64,000 nt of DNA from JBLHGU01 sp047615875 (GCA_047615875.1 JBLHGU010000003.1:21372-85371); one strand, 5' to 3'. Positions 46,838 through 57,353 are shown, counted from the first letter of the stretch. A program made the numbers and translations. Notes: generated by a model not told the origin, from the sequence alone.

Positions 46838-49619
46838 TCAGGTTAACTCGGTTAGTAGTTTGCCTGCTTCTTTCAAATCAGCGGTGTCGAATCCTTCGGT
46901 AAACCAGTCATAAATAGGAGCCAGTAAATTGCGTGCATCGTCTCGCTTACCTTGATCGATCCAGACCTGAGCAAGATCAACGGCGGCACGTAACCCCAGG
47001 GAGCGAGACAGCTGGCTACGGGTTACTTCCAGTGCTTGAGTAAAACAGTCCTCAAACACTGAAGATTCCTCACCCATTCCACGAAGTGCTAGCCCTCTAA
47101 GTCGATGGCCTTCGGCTTCCCACCAGCATTCGCCAGTACGTCTGACGTGTGCCAGAGATTCATTTGCGGCACTCAAAGCGCTCTCGAATTCACCAGCTTG
47201 GCTGTTACCGATGCTATCCAGTTTCCGCATTTGAGTCACCAGTTCTCCGGATTGCTCAAATTCGGCACGGAAAACTGAGAAATGCCACAGTCCGTGCAAA
47301 ATCGAAAACAGATCAGGAGTATTAGCGATTCGCTGTGATAACTCATGAGTTCGATTGTACGCAGCAGCCACTTCCGAGATTCCCGCTCCTAGAGACTGAA
47401 TTTCCGTACCCAGGGCGATCTGAAGTTTCATTTCTCTCTTGTCTCTCAGGTGGTCAGGGTGTGTCTCACTTAATAATTGCAACGCCTTACGAAAATGATT
47501 AATTGTCTCGAGAACAGCATGCCGACTGGCCGCACGGGTACCGGCGTCTGACCATAAAGGAATGGCTTCCTTCGTCATCCCGGCTTTGGTGTAATGATGA
47601 GCCAGCATTTCGGGTTCAGCTTCAGTTCGTTCGGGAAAATTGTCGTCGAGAGCCCGAGCAATATTGCCGTGCAACGTTTGGCGCTTGGCTTTCAGCAAGC
47701 TTCCATAGGCAGCATCTTGCAGCAGGGCATGTTTGAATATAAATCGACCCTCTTCCAGTTGACCGCGTCGGTATATTAGCTCCGCATCGAATAGTTGATT
47801 GAGTGCGGCGTCGAGCTCATTGGAACCGAGAGGTGAAACCAACGCCAGCAGGTTACGATCAAATTCACGCCCCAACATGGCAGCCGTTTGGGCAACCTCC
47901 TTAACTGCTCCTAGCCGATCGAGCCGGGCCATAAGTGAGTCATGTAAAGTTGTTGGGATTGTGATTGTTAGTGCATCGCCATCCGTCAGCGTTGATTCCA
48001 GAATAGTTTTTGTAAGTTCTTCGATAAAAATAGGCACGCCATCGGTCTTCTCGATGATTTGTAGGCGCACCTCGTCAGGCAATTGCGCACCATCGCTTAC
48101 TCTCTCGACGAGTGCCGAGGCCAGGCGACGTGTAAATCGGTTAAGCGTCAGTGATGTAACATGAGTGAAGCCCCTCCAGGGTGGAGAGAACTCGGGTCGG
48201 AAGGTGAGCACTACGAGGATCGGTACACTATGCATCGATTCAATCATGTGCCCCAACATCTCTAACATCGTGGGGTCCGCCCAATGAATGTCCTCGAACA
48301 GACATATCACTGGACTACGGCGAGATAAGTCTTTGATATGGCCAACCAATGCTTCAAGAGTCCGCTGCTTCTGGCGCTCCGCGGTCATCTCAAGTGGCTG
48401 ATAGTGTCCTTGCACATGGACAGACAAGAGCGCGGCATAGAGTGGAGCCAGATCGCTTGCATCGGTGATTTCCTGGCCGAGCAGCGCCTCGAGTTTTTCT
48501 AGCTTGATCTCGTTCGAATCATCTAATTCGAATTTGGCCATTCGTTCGAGTCTTTCGATAACCGGATGTAAGGCTGTATTGGAATAGTACGGCGAGCGCT
48601 GATAGAGGAGTTCGACAGCTTCATCTTCGGCAGCTTGTTGCAAGATGGTTTCCGCAATACGTGATTTTCCGATACCCGCTTCTCCGCTGAGAAGCACTAC
48701 CTGTTCATCGCCTTCCTTAGCTTGTTGCCAGCGCTCGAGCAGCAAGCCGATTTCCTGCTCTCGACCAACCAAGGGCGTGAGTCCGGATTTTCGATTGGCA
48801 TCAAACCGGCTCTCCACGTTGATGGGTTCTATTACTCGCCATGATGCTAGTGGTTCGCTGATGCCTTTTATTAATCGGGCGCCAGCGTCCTTATAACTGA
48901 ATTTCTTATTCGTCAGCGCGTGAGTAACAGAGCCGACAACAACCGTATTGGTTTCTGCCAACCCTTGAAGCTTCGCCGCAAGATTTGGGGTTTCACCCAC
49001 CACAGCACTCTCTTGAGATGCACCTTCCCCAATTAGGTCACCGACTACCACCGAACCGGTAGCAATACCAACGCGTACGCCAAGTTCGATTCCGTGCTTT
49101 TCGGTTTTGAGGGCGCGCACTAAATCGACAACAAGGAGCCCCGCATGGATTGCTCTTTCGGGATCATCCTCGTGTGCCTGTGGGTATCCGAAGTAGGCGA
49201 GCGTGCATCACCCATGTATCGGGCGACATAGCCCTCGTAACGCTCTATGGCGGCCTTGCAGGTATCCTGGTAGGCGCGGTTGATCTCCCGCAGATCTTCG
49301 GGATCGAGCCGCTGAGATAATTCTGTTGAACCCACCAGGTCGCAGAACATCACCGTAAGTTGCCGGCGTTCTGCATCTATTGATTTGTGAACGGATTCTG
49401 CGGGGAATTGCGGGCTGGCACGTCTTTTTGTATCGTTTCTGGACCAGCTCCCATTAAGCTTAGAAAACGCCTACGTGGTCCAATCGGAAGACCCATTTCT
49501 CTAAGGTCTTGATTAGTGAGCAAGGGAAGTTCAGCAACACCAATTTCGTTCTCTTCGAATGCGCCTAGATATTTACCGAGTCCATGCTCTTCCAACCATT
49601 TTTTAATGTCTTCAGACAT
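46838..49619 (-). pseudogene. SAM domain - cyclase - AAA ATPase - TPR signalling protein, two frameshifts
   Basis: Read in three frames this is one gene. From 49619: a SAM domain (KKWLEEHGLGKYLGAFEENEIG), which stops at 49377. A first break at about 49402-49405, where a CCCC run on the coding strand is one C short, shifts to the cyclase start ([21 protein letters not shown]). A second one-base loss near 49205, in the GDG of the metal site, shifts to [21 protein letters not shown] and on to 46838. The long part has PNLAAKLQGLA, an AAA ATPase with Walker A GEAGIGKSR and Walker B CLFEDIHWAD, and helical repeats ending YDWFTEGFDTADL. The TPR region seems shorter than in relatives. A functional protein is unlikely unless these are sequencing errors. 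Confidence 0.82.
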
Positions 49620-49967
49620 CCGTATCATGTCCCCTGCGCGTGCTACAGCCAGGCTGCCCAGGGACAACCATTTTATCGGCACCGGGAAGTACTGGGTTTA
49701 CAACAGTCAGTTTGGAATTCAACGACTTAATTCCCCGGTTCGGTGGATTTTGAGCGTTCAGGAACTGCATCCTCAATCCAAAAATAGATACAGGTGATTA
49801 GTCGTGCTCGGCTGGCCACATAACGTTTAATACCAGAGGCGCGACTATGCCGCAGCATTGGCCGCATCTGACAGCATTTTTCTGTAGCGTGGTAATGCTA
49901 CATTGCTAAAGTACAATTTCGAGTGGGCGAAGCAGTGCCTGGCCGGCGGGTCGCGTGCCTATTGTGT

Positions 49968-51635
49968 CTAGACTGGCTGCATTGCAGCCTGAGCGCAATA
50001 ACAAGATGCACCAACTGGCAGATCCGAGCGAGCTGCGGCTAGTTCGAGGCACTGGCGAATCATCCTCGCCTCCGCTGTGTCACCGGCTCCGCGCCGGAGT
50101 AGGCATTCGTCGAGACCCTTGAGACTCCAGATGTTATTCGGATGGATGCAAGCGCGAGGTAGATCGCCGGCGAGGCCAAGATCCTCTCGATAGGCTTGTT
50201 CTGCCTGCTCCACTTGGCCTTGTTCCAGCGACAGGGCGCCGAGTGCATGGCGAACCGGCTGTATCCAGCCCCAGGGCTCGTCATAGGGCAGCGCATCTTC
50301 CAGTTCAATGGCCTTCTTGAGGTGGGAGAAGGCGATGTCGTGATTCCCCTTCCGGTACTCCAATTCGCCGTCCAGCATTTGCTCGGCTATATCGAGCAGG
50401 TCGATACAGCGGTTGTTGTGGATATAGCGGCTGTCTGCCACGTTGGCGCGCGTCTCAAAGAACTTCACTCGTTCCGCCTCCGACTCAGCCACTTCACTCA
50501 ATGCGGCGTGGGCCACGGCTTTTGCGTAGTGCAGAGCCGCTGTGGTGTGGCAGTAAAGACTCTGATCCTGGGGCAGCGGCTCAGCGATAATGTCGCGCCA
50601 ACGGCCAAAGCGAATCTGTACATGGGTCTTCATGGAGATATAGCCCTCCAGAAAATCGGCCATGGGCGGGCTTTCCTGCTTCAACAACTCCACCGGAATC
50701 TCAGTAATCATCTCTTCAGCTGCAGCCATGGCCGGTTCGTACTGACCGAGAAACATCGCACCGTAGATGGCGAAATGATAGTTGTGGACGCGATAAGCTG
50801 TGTAGAAGTTCATTCGTCCCTCACGCTCAGCGATCTTTAGATCAGCCTCGATGCCCTTCTGGTTCCAGTGTAGTGAATCACGGTATTCACCGCACTGAAT
50901 GTCGATATGCGTCGGCATGTGAATCAAGTGTCCGGCGTCAGGCACCAATTCGCGCAAGCGATCACCAGCCATGAGTGCTTTTTCCGGGGTCGGCGACATT
51001 TCCATCAGATGGACATAGAGGTGAAGGATGCCGGGGTGGACGTGACCCGCAGCAGTATCGACAAATCTTTCCAGCACCTTCTGCGCTTCGATCGTGCCGG
51101 CACCCTTGGCGACCGAGCTGTTCCAGATATCCCACATCTTCCACGGGGTCTGGTTGAGAATGGCTTCAGCATAGACCGTAGCGACCTCGATATCGTCAGG
51201 ATGGTCGTCATAAGCCTTCTTCATCGCTGCGGCGAAGTCATCGTTCCAGGGCACCTGATTATCGATCGGTTCCCGTTGTGGGTAACGCGCCGTCAGAGCT
51301 TCGATCAGAGCTCGCTCAGTAGGTGTGATTGTATTGACTAGCGTAAGAGCGGCCTGAGTGCTGTCATAAGCCATACCGAGAGCATCGGTCTTGGTGGCAG
51401 GATCCATCATCCACCATTCGAAATTGTAATTCGGGCCAGCTGCGTAGGCGATGCCCCAATGAGCCATAGCACATTCGGGGTCGTGCTCCAGCGCCTTCTG
51501 AAAGCATTCAATAGCTTGTTCGTGGTTGTAGGAGTATGTCCAGATAAGGCCGCGATCGAACCAGCATTGTGCATCATCAGAACTTGTTGTGACCTTTCGC
51601 GAGTACTTTCCCAAATCGTAGTATGTCATCTGCAA
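49968..51635 (-). CDS. TPR-repeat protein, cytoplasmic
   Basis: 555 residues. It starts with two or three clear TPRs (DAQCWFDRGLIWTYSYNHEQAIECFQKALEHDPECAMAHWGIAYAAG) and ends with more (LEYRKGNHDIAFSHLKKAIELE, HALGALSLEQGQVEQAEQAYREDLG). The middle is helical and rich in His, Trp and Met (HPGILHLYVHLMEMSPTPEKAL, HLIHMPTHIDIQCGEYRDS). There is no signal peptide or enzyme motif. The gene is more G+C-rich than its neighbours. It precedes a cyclase gene by 242 bases in the same direction, so a signalling partner is possible. Function unknown. Confidence 0.75.
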   Translation of the reverse strand: MQMTYYDLGKYSRKVTTSSDDAQCWFDRGLIWTYSYNHEQAIECFQKALEHDPECAMAHWGIAYAAGPNYNFEWWMMDPATKTDALGMAYDSTQAALTLVNTITPTERALIEALTARYPQREPIDNQVPWNDDFAAAMKKAYDDHPDDIEVATVYAEAILNQTPWKMWDIWNSSVAKGAGTIEAQKVLERFVDTAAGHVHPGILHLYVHLMEMSPTPEKALMAGDRLRELVPDAGHLIHMPTHIDIQCGEYRDSLHWNQKGIEADLKIAEREGRMNFYTAYRVHNYHFAIYGAMFLGQYEPAMAAAEEMITEIPVELLKQESPPMADFLEGYISMKTHVQIRFGRWRDIIAEPLPQDQSLYCHTTAALHYAKAVAHAALSEVAESEAERVKFFETRANVADSRYIHNNRCIDLLDIAEQMLDGELEYRKGNHDIAFSHLKKAIELEDALPYDEPWGWIQPVRHALGALSLEQGQVEQAEQAYREDLGLAGDLPRACIHPNNIWSLKGLDECLLRRGAGDTAEARMIRQCLELAAARSDLPVGASCYCAQAAMQPV

Positions 51636-51877
51636 CTAACCTCTCGTAGTATCGTTGATAAGAGTTTAACAGTATCTTGCGTTAAGATTTTGCCAGTAAG
51701 AAAGCATAACCACCTATTTTTTTCGAACGAAAGGATGCAATCTCCTAGACAGTACTTTCTATCTGATAGGGTTTTTCTAAAGCTTCAGCGTTTCGGTTGA
51801 GAGGCGGCTTTGGCGAGCATTTCGGCACACAATAAACTCGCGGATAATTATGGTGAGTAGCCGTTAACCCCAGGATC

Positions 51878-53662
51878 TCATTCAGCCAGGCCTGCCTGAC
51901 GTAGTTGCGCCAATTGCGCATCGAGCATCAATGAATCCCGGTAGGGATGCATACGCGCGTATGTTTCCAACGAGTAAGTTGAATCAACATTACGTATCTG
52001 GGATACCGCATCCCGCGCGAGGATTTCACTGCCCGCTGCCATCAGGGCGCTGGAAAGAAGGGCAAGCCCATTTGCTCTATCTGGCCGCAAACGCAGGGCT
52101 TCCCGGGCTGCCGCTGCTGCCATATCGGACTGGCCAGAGTCACGGTAGGCGGCCGCTAAAATCTCGACCCACCAGGACGCATAGACTGGCGCATAACGGA
52201 TTGCCGCCTTAACCCGCTCGATGGCTTTTATGGGCTTGCCACAATAGACAAGTATGTTGGCCGACAGCGCGTTTGTGTTAGCACATTGCGGCCTGATTTT
52301 GACAGCTTCCTCAGCAATCATTTCGGCATCATCGTGATGCCCGCGTAACAGCTTGACGTGGGCGAGGATGATGTGAGCCTCACCAGAAGCGTCCTGCATA
52401 GCAGCAGCGCGTACCGCCCATTCGCTCGCCCGGTCGAGCGACTTACCGATATCGTCGCCCCATCCCATGGTCGCGTCCCAATAGTGGCAGAACGCTACCA
52501 GGGTTGGGCCCAGCGCCACGTCTGGTGAAATCTCCGTAACCTTCTCGGCCATATGCCTGGAATCTGCGACCCCGTTCTTGTCGAAATCCGCAAGACGGGC
52601 GAGCGCGCGATAATAGAGCTCCAGCGCCTTCGGGTTGCGAAACGTCTTACGCCAGACCTTGGCCTGCTCGCCGCTGACCAATTTGACGTCCATGGAGGTA
52701 ATGATTTTCTGGGCGATTTCATCCTGCACAATGAACGAGTCGTCAATCACGTGGTCGTATTGTTCGGTCCACAAAATCTGGCCACTCGTACCGTCGGTCA
52801 ACTGGGCCGTCAAACGAAGGCGTTTACTGTTACCGCGTATCGATCCCTGTAGCACGTACCGAACGCCCATCTCGCGGCTAATCTGTTGTGGTGAGACATC
52901 GCAGTCTGCATAAACTGCGCTGCCTGTTCCTGCCGCTATGACGAACAACCCGACGATCTTAACTAAAGCGCACTGCACGTCGATGCGGATACCTTCCGTA
53001 ATATAGCCAAGCTCGCCGCCAACACTATGATCTTGGAACGGCATTAAAATCACGGACGGTTTCGATGGCAACGGCAAACCCAGACCCTGGCACTGCGGAG
53101 GCAACGATTCATTTGAGACTGCATCGTCGGGCGCCTCGACGCCGACCGCGTCGATATGGAACGTTCTGATGGGCCGCGCGATGTTCCTGACCTCAATCTC
53201 GCCCTTGTCAATCAGACGAATATCCATCTTGCCTCGAATCTGCTCGGCAACTGCACCTGATATACATATACCACCCGGCATGGCAAGGCTTTCCAACCGC
53301 GCCGCAACATTGACACCATCGCCGTAGACCTCACCTCTATCTTCAATCACATCGCCGAGGTTAAGACCGATGCGCACCTGCACATGCCGGTCTCTACCAA
53401 TGCTTTCGTTGATTGTGGAGATCCGTTTCTGAATGGCGATAGACGTCTGGATGGCGCCGACGACGCTGGAAAACGTCGCCAGAATGGCATCGCCGGCGTA
53501 TCGTAAAACCTCGCCGCTGTTCTCGCGAATAGTTTCCGCCACCGAATCAAGAATCGACATGACCTGCCGGTGGCTACCTTCTTCATCGAGGCCCATCAAA
53601 CGACTATAACCGGCCACGTCGGTATAGAAGACGATAGTAAGTTTTCTTTTCAATCCGCTCAT
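51878..53662 (-). CDS. Class III nucleotide cyclase - TolB-N-like - TPR protein (second subtype)
   Basis: 594 residues from the ATG at 53662, chosen because LKRKLTIVFYTDVAGYSRLM is the usual start of this subtype; an ATG at 53728 would add 22 odd residues. The metal Asps are in FYTDVAGYS and RYAGDAILATF. GDGVNVAARLESLAMPGGI is canonical, unlike the relatives at 30.0 and 36.2 kb. The purine-specifying position is Arg. No membrane helix is seen. A degenerate TolB-N-like domain (PSVILMPFQDHS) and TPRs (~360-590) follow. G+C-rich. Likely an adenylate cyclase-type enzyme. Confidence 0.85.
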   Translation of the reverse strand: MSGLKRKLTIVFYTDVAGYSRLMGLDEEGSHRQVMSILDSVAETIRENSGEVLRYAGDAILATFSSVVGAIQTSIAIQKRISTINESIGRDRHVQVRIGLNLGDVIEDRGEVYGDGVNVAARLESLAMPGGICISGAVAEQIRGKMDIRLIDKGEIEVRNIARPIRTFHIDAVGVEAPDDAVSNESLPPQCQGLGLPLPSKPSVILMPFQDHSVGGELGYITEGIRIDVQCALVKIVGLFVIAAGTGSAVYADCDVSPQQISREMGVRYVLQGSIRGNSKRLRLTAQLTDGTSGQILWTEQYDHVIDDSFIVQDEIAQKIITSMDVKLVSGEQAKVWRKTFRNPKALELYYRALARLADFDKNGVADSRHMAEKVTEISPDVALGPTLVAFCHYWDATMGWGDDIGKSLDRASEWAVRAAAMQDASGEAHIILAHVKLLRGHHDDAEMIAEEAVKIRPQCANTNALSANILVYCGKPIKAIERVKAAIRYAPVYASWWVEILAAAYRDSGQSDMAAAAAREALRLRPDRANGLALLSSALMAAGSEILARDAVSQIRNVDSTYSLETYARMHPYRDSLMLDAQLAQLRQAGLAE

Positions 53663-54010
53663 AAGCAATCTATCTGCTGAAGGAACAAGCCACCGAGTTC
53701 GTGTTATGGATGCTGGAACAAAATTCAAACCTGTTCGGAAAGCATGACCTCTTTTGGCAATTAGTCGCCAATTGTACAGCAGTTTCTAACGATCATTCTC
53801 GACCCCAAAAAGTCATCGGCCTGTCTCTGACTGGAGCACCAGACAGCATCTTCGGTAATTAATGGGTCGCATGGCACATGCCCTCCGACCTTCACGCTAC
53901 CGGTGTCATTTCAAAGCAGATAACCACCCCTGGCAATTAAGCTCTGATCGCCTACATGGGCTTGTTATGTGAAATTTCGCTGCATTTCAAATAATGCGAG
54001 TGGTAAGCAT

Positions 54011-54397
54011 TTATCTTCTCTCTGGTGAAAAGACTGACTTCGCTGTTCCAAGCAATGCTATAACCATAAATACCACCATAATGCCTATCATCACTAGTGG
54101 CCTTGTAGGTGGTCCATCACCATGCCACAACATTGCGGGCACCATTCCCCCTATGCCTATGAGTAAGTAAGTCAGCATTGCCCACCAGGCCCATCGAGCA
54201 GAATTTATTAGTGCGTTTTGAGCAATTAGAGCAACGATTATGCCCAGCGCGAGAAACTTTGCAGACGCCCATGTTGCATGAAACCTGGCGTGCCCAGACC
54301 ATGATAAGTCGAAGCCGTGCTTTGGTATCAGATCCGTAGCTAATGCCGCCGCTAAGAGTGGAACTATAGTGAACACCCAAACTGCAAATTTATTCAT
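54011..54397 (-). CDS. Small four-helix membrane protein
   Basis: 128 residues with four hydrophobic segments (VWVFTIVPLLAAALATDL, FLALGIIVALIAQNALI, WWAMLTYLLIGIGGMVPAML, LVMIGIMVVFMVIALLG) and a basic C-terminus. GHARFHATWASAKFL between helices 1 and 2 carries two His. An inner-membrane location is clear; the family is not recognised. Confidence 0.65.
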   Translation of the reverse strand: MNKFAVWVFTIVPLLAAALATDLIPKHGFDLSWSGHARFHATWASAKFLALGIIVALIAQNALINSARWAWWAMLTYLLIGIGGMVPAMLWHGDGPPTRPLVMIGIMVVFMVIALLGTAKSVFSPERR

Positions 54398-54506
54398 ACT
54401 TTACTCCAAAGAAAGGTTATTTCTTATAGCGCCCAGCGTCAACGGTCGGTGACGCTTGTAGTGGTTTGTTGATCCGACTGTATGCAATTGTTATGCGAAA
54501 ATATCT

Positions 54507-54596
54507 TTATTGCCCCGCTGTAGATCCACCATCAATTTGCAGTGTTGTACCTGTGGCAAATCCTGTAGATGAAGCGGACACCGGTGTGCGCAGGGA
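54507..54596 (-). pseudogene. C-terminal scrap of a short-chain dehydrogenase
   Basis: The minus strand reads SSTGFATGTTLQIDGGSTAG, one more residue and a stop at 54507. This matches the conserved end of SDR enzymes (F-x-T-G-x-x-L-x-V-D-G-G). An in-frame TAA lies 30 codons upstream and nothing SDR-like is seen beyond. Only the tail of a lost gene remains. Confidence 0.55.
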
Positions 54597-54783
54597 TTAG
54601 TTCAAACCTTTTACAAGCACTGTTACATCTAGCCATAAAGTCCCAGCAATTTCATTGCCCTGTCTTTTCATTAAAGTCGAACTGACACGCCGGAATCTTC
54701 TTTTCCTTTGCCAATTAATGCTGTTTTTAACTCTAAGCGAACATGGTACCAATTAGGTTGGTGACATGTTCGAATCAAAACTA

Positions 54784-56994
54784 CTACTTAGAGACACTAA
54801 TCCGTTTCATGTTGTTTTGTCGGTTTGAGTCACCTGATGCTTCCACCTTGGACGTGATTAAATAATGCTTGCTAGTCTTAACATCAAAGCGTTTCACAAT
54901 GGTGCGAGTGGCGCCAGCAGACAATTTCACTGAAACTTTAATGTCGGCAACTTTGCGACCTCGGCGGTTTTTGACCTGTATAGTCAGCGTGCCGGAAGTG
55001 CGTGCATTACCCTTGTTAGCCACCTTCACACTGACCGAGCCCTTAGTCTTGCGAATAGTAGCCTTGGCGCTTAACACGGCCAGATCTAAACGCTTAGTCT
55101 TTTTGGCTACCCGGGCGACACTGCTTGGGGTGATCTTTTTGATCTTCCCAGCGATAGAAGGTTTCTGTTGGGTCTTAGGGATAATTACACCAACGGTCGG
55201 GATGACAGGTTTGGGTTTCGCCGATTGCGGCTTCAATTTATTCGGTGCCTTGCTACTACATTTAACCTGGTAGGTAGCAATATTGGAATTGAAGGCCACA
55301 TTTCGACCTACCACCTTAAAATGCCCCGAGTAGGTGCCAGACTGGTCCGCGCCGCTCGTCGACATCTTGCCCGATTGGTCTATCCACAAACCGGTATTGG
55401 GTTTGGTAAAGTCGATGTAGTCGCTGAAATGAGCCTGCTTTTGTGAGTTGGTTTTAACTGTATGCTCGCGCAGCTTCTGGCCCTTCTCATTCTTAATATC
55501 GAGCGTGATGGTTGCATTGGCTGCATTGGCGGTCAACATGCCATTGAGTTTCACTCCACAAGCTGCACCATTTAGGGTGGATCGGGGTTTGGCATTGAGG
55601 CTTGCTTGAAATACATGGATGGCAGTGCCCAGATTGCCTACCGCATCATCCAGGTCTGGATTTACCTTAGGGCGACGGCAGGTAATTTTGTAGTTTTTCT
55701 GCTTGAACTGGTAGACGATTTGATCATCCATATTGACCAGATTGAAGCCCATTTTGATGGTCTGAGACTTTAACTTCTTTGCGCCCTGCTGGTTGGTCTT
55801 CAGACCGAACCCACCGGCTTTGTTCCATTTGAGTTCACGATAATCGCCGATCTGTTTGTTATGTCCGTTGGCCAACTGATAGAGGTGAAACTGAGAAAAG
55901 TACTGATTGCCAATAAAAATCAATTTGCCTTCAAGATGGCTTTTGGCCATGATTCCAGCCACTGCGGTAACCCGGGTTGGACAAATCTGGCCATCGATCA
56001 TGGTCAAGTCATCGGGCTTTACTTCCAGACTTAGAATCGGCGGCAACTCGGTGGCAAAATCAGAGGGACCACGACTCTCACACTGCATGGAGTAGGGCTT
56101 CCAGCCGGTCATAAAGTCGAAATTCACGCCCACCATGCGCATATGACCACTCTCGTCACCATTCTTGTTGATGGGTATATCGTACTGATGGGAGAACACC
56201 GTATGCCTGTTAGCCGATGTGGTGGCCGAAAATACCGGGCTCTTCTTGCCGGTCTGCTGGTGTTCAAATTGATATCTAACCTTGGTATTGCCAAACTGGG
56301 TTTCGAATCCACCGGTTAGCTTTACCTTACAGAAACTAAACTTGTTGAAGTGCTCATCCAAAGTCAGGTTGAAAGACTTCACGCCATTCTTCCCACCAAA
56401 GGACGTTGGTCCGGTCGGTATCTGTGCACCGGCCCACTTCTTACAGGTAATTGTGCGCTCTAGGCCTTGCTGGGCTTCGGTTATCAGACTGGCATTGGTG
56501 CTGAAGTCGATGTCCCAGTCCATTCTGACATTCATGGAGATTTGATGATCCTTGCCGAAAATGTAGCTATCGCCGAAACCATTAGATCGCAGTATGCTTG
56601 CGTTAGTTTCACAGACACCTATTGCGAAAGCTTTGATGGACACATCAGGAAATAGTCGACCAACCGTCCGGTCAACCGATGACACCCATGGACTGTAACT
56701 CTTTGAATCCTGGTACGTAGTAAAGCTGAGTGAGCCATACACACCACTGTTAATTTCCGGCCATGCTGACCACGACTTAACGTCACTGAACAATCCGGTG
56801 TCGATGGATAACGAGCCCTGCCAACTGCCCGCGATTGAAGTGACTCCGGTATATGTACTACCGTTTCCAATCACCCCGATATTCGGGAATTCCGTTATAT
56901 GGCCTGCAACGCCATTCCCAGCGAAGGCAGATGGTGAAGCTAGAATGCCAAAAAGCATGGCGAAAATGACAGGTTTTGATCCACTGAACATCAC
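54784..56994 (-). CDS. Large exported protein: repeated Cys-paired beta domains plus CARDB-like end
   Basis: 736 residues. The signal peptide (PVIFAMLFGILASPSAFA) is clear. Three domains of roughly 110 residues share a Cys near each end: FCKVKLTGGF to YSMQC, ICPTRVTAVAGIM to YKITC, and ACGVKLNGML to YQVKC. An N-terminal section with its own Cys pair (GVCETNAS, RTITCKK) may be a fourth. The last ~100 residues (LDLAVLSAKATIRKTKGSVSVKVANKGNARTSG) are CARDB-like, an Ig-type adhesion module. It is likely periplasmic or surface-bound, with disulfides. A deleted second copy is at 45.7 kb. Role unknown. Confidence 0.7.
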   Translation of the reverse strand: MMFSGSKPVIFAMLFGILASPSAFAGNGVAGHITEFPNIGVIGNGSTYTGVTSIAGSWQGSLSIDTGLFSDVKSWSAWPEINSGVYGSLSFTTYQDSKSYSPWVSSVDRTVGRLFPDVSIKAFAIGVCETNASILRSNGFGDSYIFGKDHQISMNVRMDWDIDFSTNASLITEAQQGLERTITCKKWAGAQIPTGPTSFGGKNGVKSFNLTLDEHFNKFSFCKVKLTGGFETQFGNTKVRYQFEHQQTGKKSPVFSATTSANRHTVFSHQYDIPINKNGDESGHMRMVGVNFDFMTGWKPYSMQCESRGPSDFATELPPILSLEVKPDDLTMIDGQICPTRVTAVAGIMAKSHLEGKLIFIGNQYFSQFHLYQLANGHNKQIGDYRELKWNKAGGFGLKTNQQGAKKLKSQTIKMGFNLVNMDDQIVYQFKQKNYKITCRRPKVNPDLDDAVGNLGTAIHVFQASLNAKPRSTLNGAACGVKLNGMLTANAANATITLDIKNEKGQKLREHTVKTNSQKQAHFSDYIDFTKPNTGLWIDQSGKMSTSGADQSGTYSGHFKVVGRNVAFNSNIATYQVKCSSKAPNKLKPQSAKPKPVIPTVGVIIPKTQQKPSIAGKIKKITPSSVARVAKKTKRLDLAVLSAKATIRKTKGSVSVKVANKGNARTSGTLTIQVKNRRGRKVADIKVSVKLSAGATRTIVKRFDVKTSKHYLITSKVEASGDSNRQNNMKRISVSK

Positions 56995-57353
56995 AACTCT
57001 CCTACTGGACTAAAGATTGGCACAGCACAATGCGCCGCTATACCCATTTAGTCGGTGATAAAGCACCAGTGGTTCAATCCTACTCCAATCCTCTTTAAGA
57101 ACCTATTTCATTGCAGCCAGGATTATCCCGAGCGACACGAGGCCCTTGTCAGTCCATATGCCGCATAGGTCTGCCTGCAATGTATCCAGCAGACATAGCC
57201 CGTTTTGAGGGTCAGTCCGCTTTATAGCTTCAAACGTGAGCAGTTTGCTTGTAAAGTATTCATCTGGCTAGTTATATCTATTGCGTACACGCAGTCGTTT
57301 AACAAAGATTTTACAATCGTGATTGTGTCTAGTTATTACCAGAGTATTAAGCA
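56995..57353. other. Divergent intergenic region
   Basis: 359 bases between the exported-protein gene (minus) and the DUF5519 gene (plus). It should hold both promoters, which I cannot place with confidence. A tRNA-like set of complementary segments at 57013-57090 was examined and rejected. Confidence 0.5.

Noticed and set aside
49894..49911. Small hairpin GTAGC...GCTAC
   Set aside because: Only five base pairs and no T-run; too weak for a terminator or operator call.
50196..50840. Long open frame (214 codons) on the plus strand
   Set aside because: It lies wholly opposite the TPR gene, has no family features, and is typical of the antisense frames of G+C-rich genes.
57013..57090. tRNA-like segments: AGATTGG and CCAATCC at the ends, plus a T-loop-like GGTTCAATCC
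   Set aside because: The D-loop lacks the GG pair, no anticodon stem of five pairs fits, and the spacing is about six bases too long.
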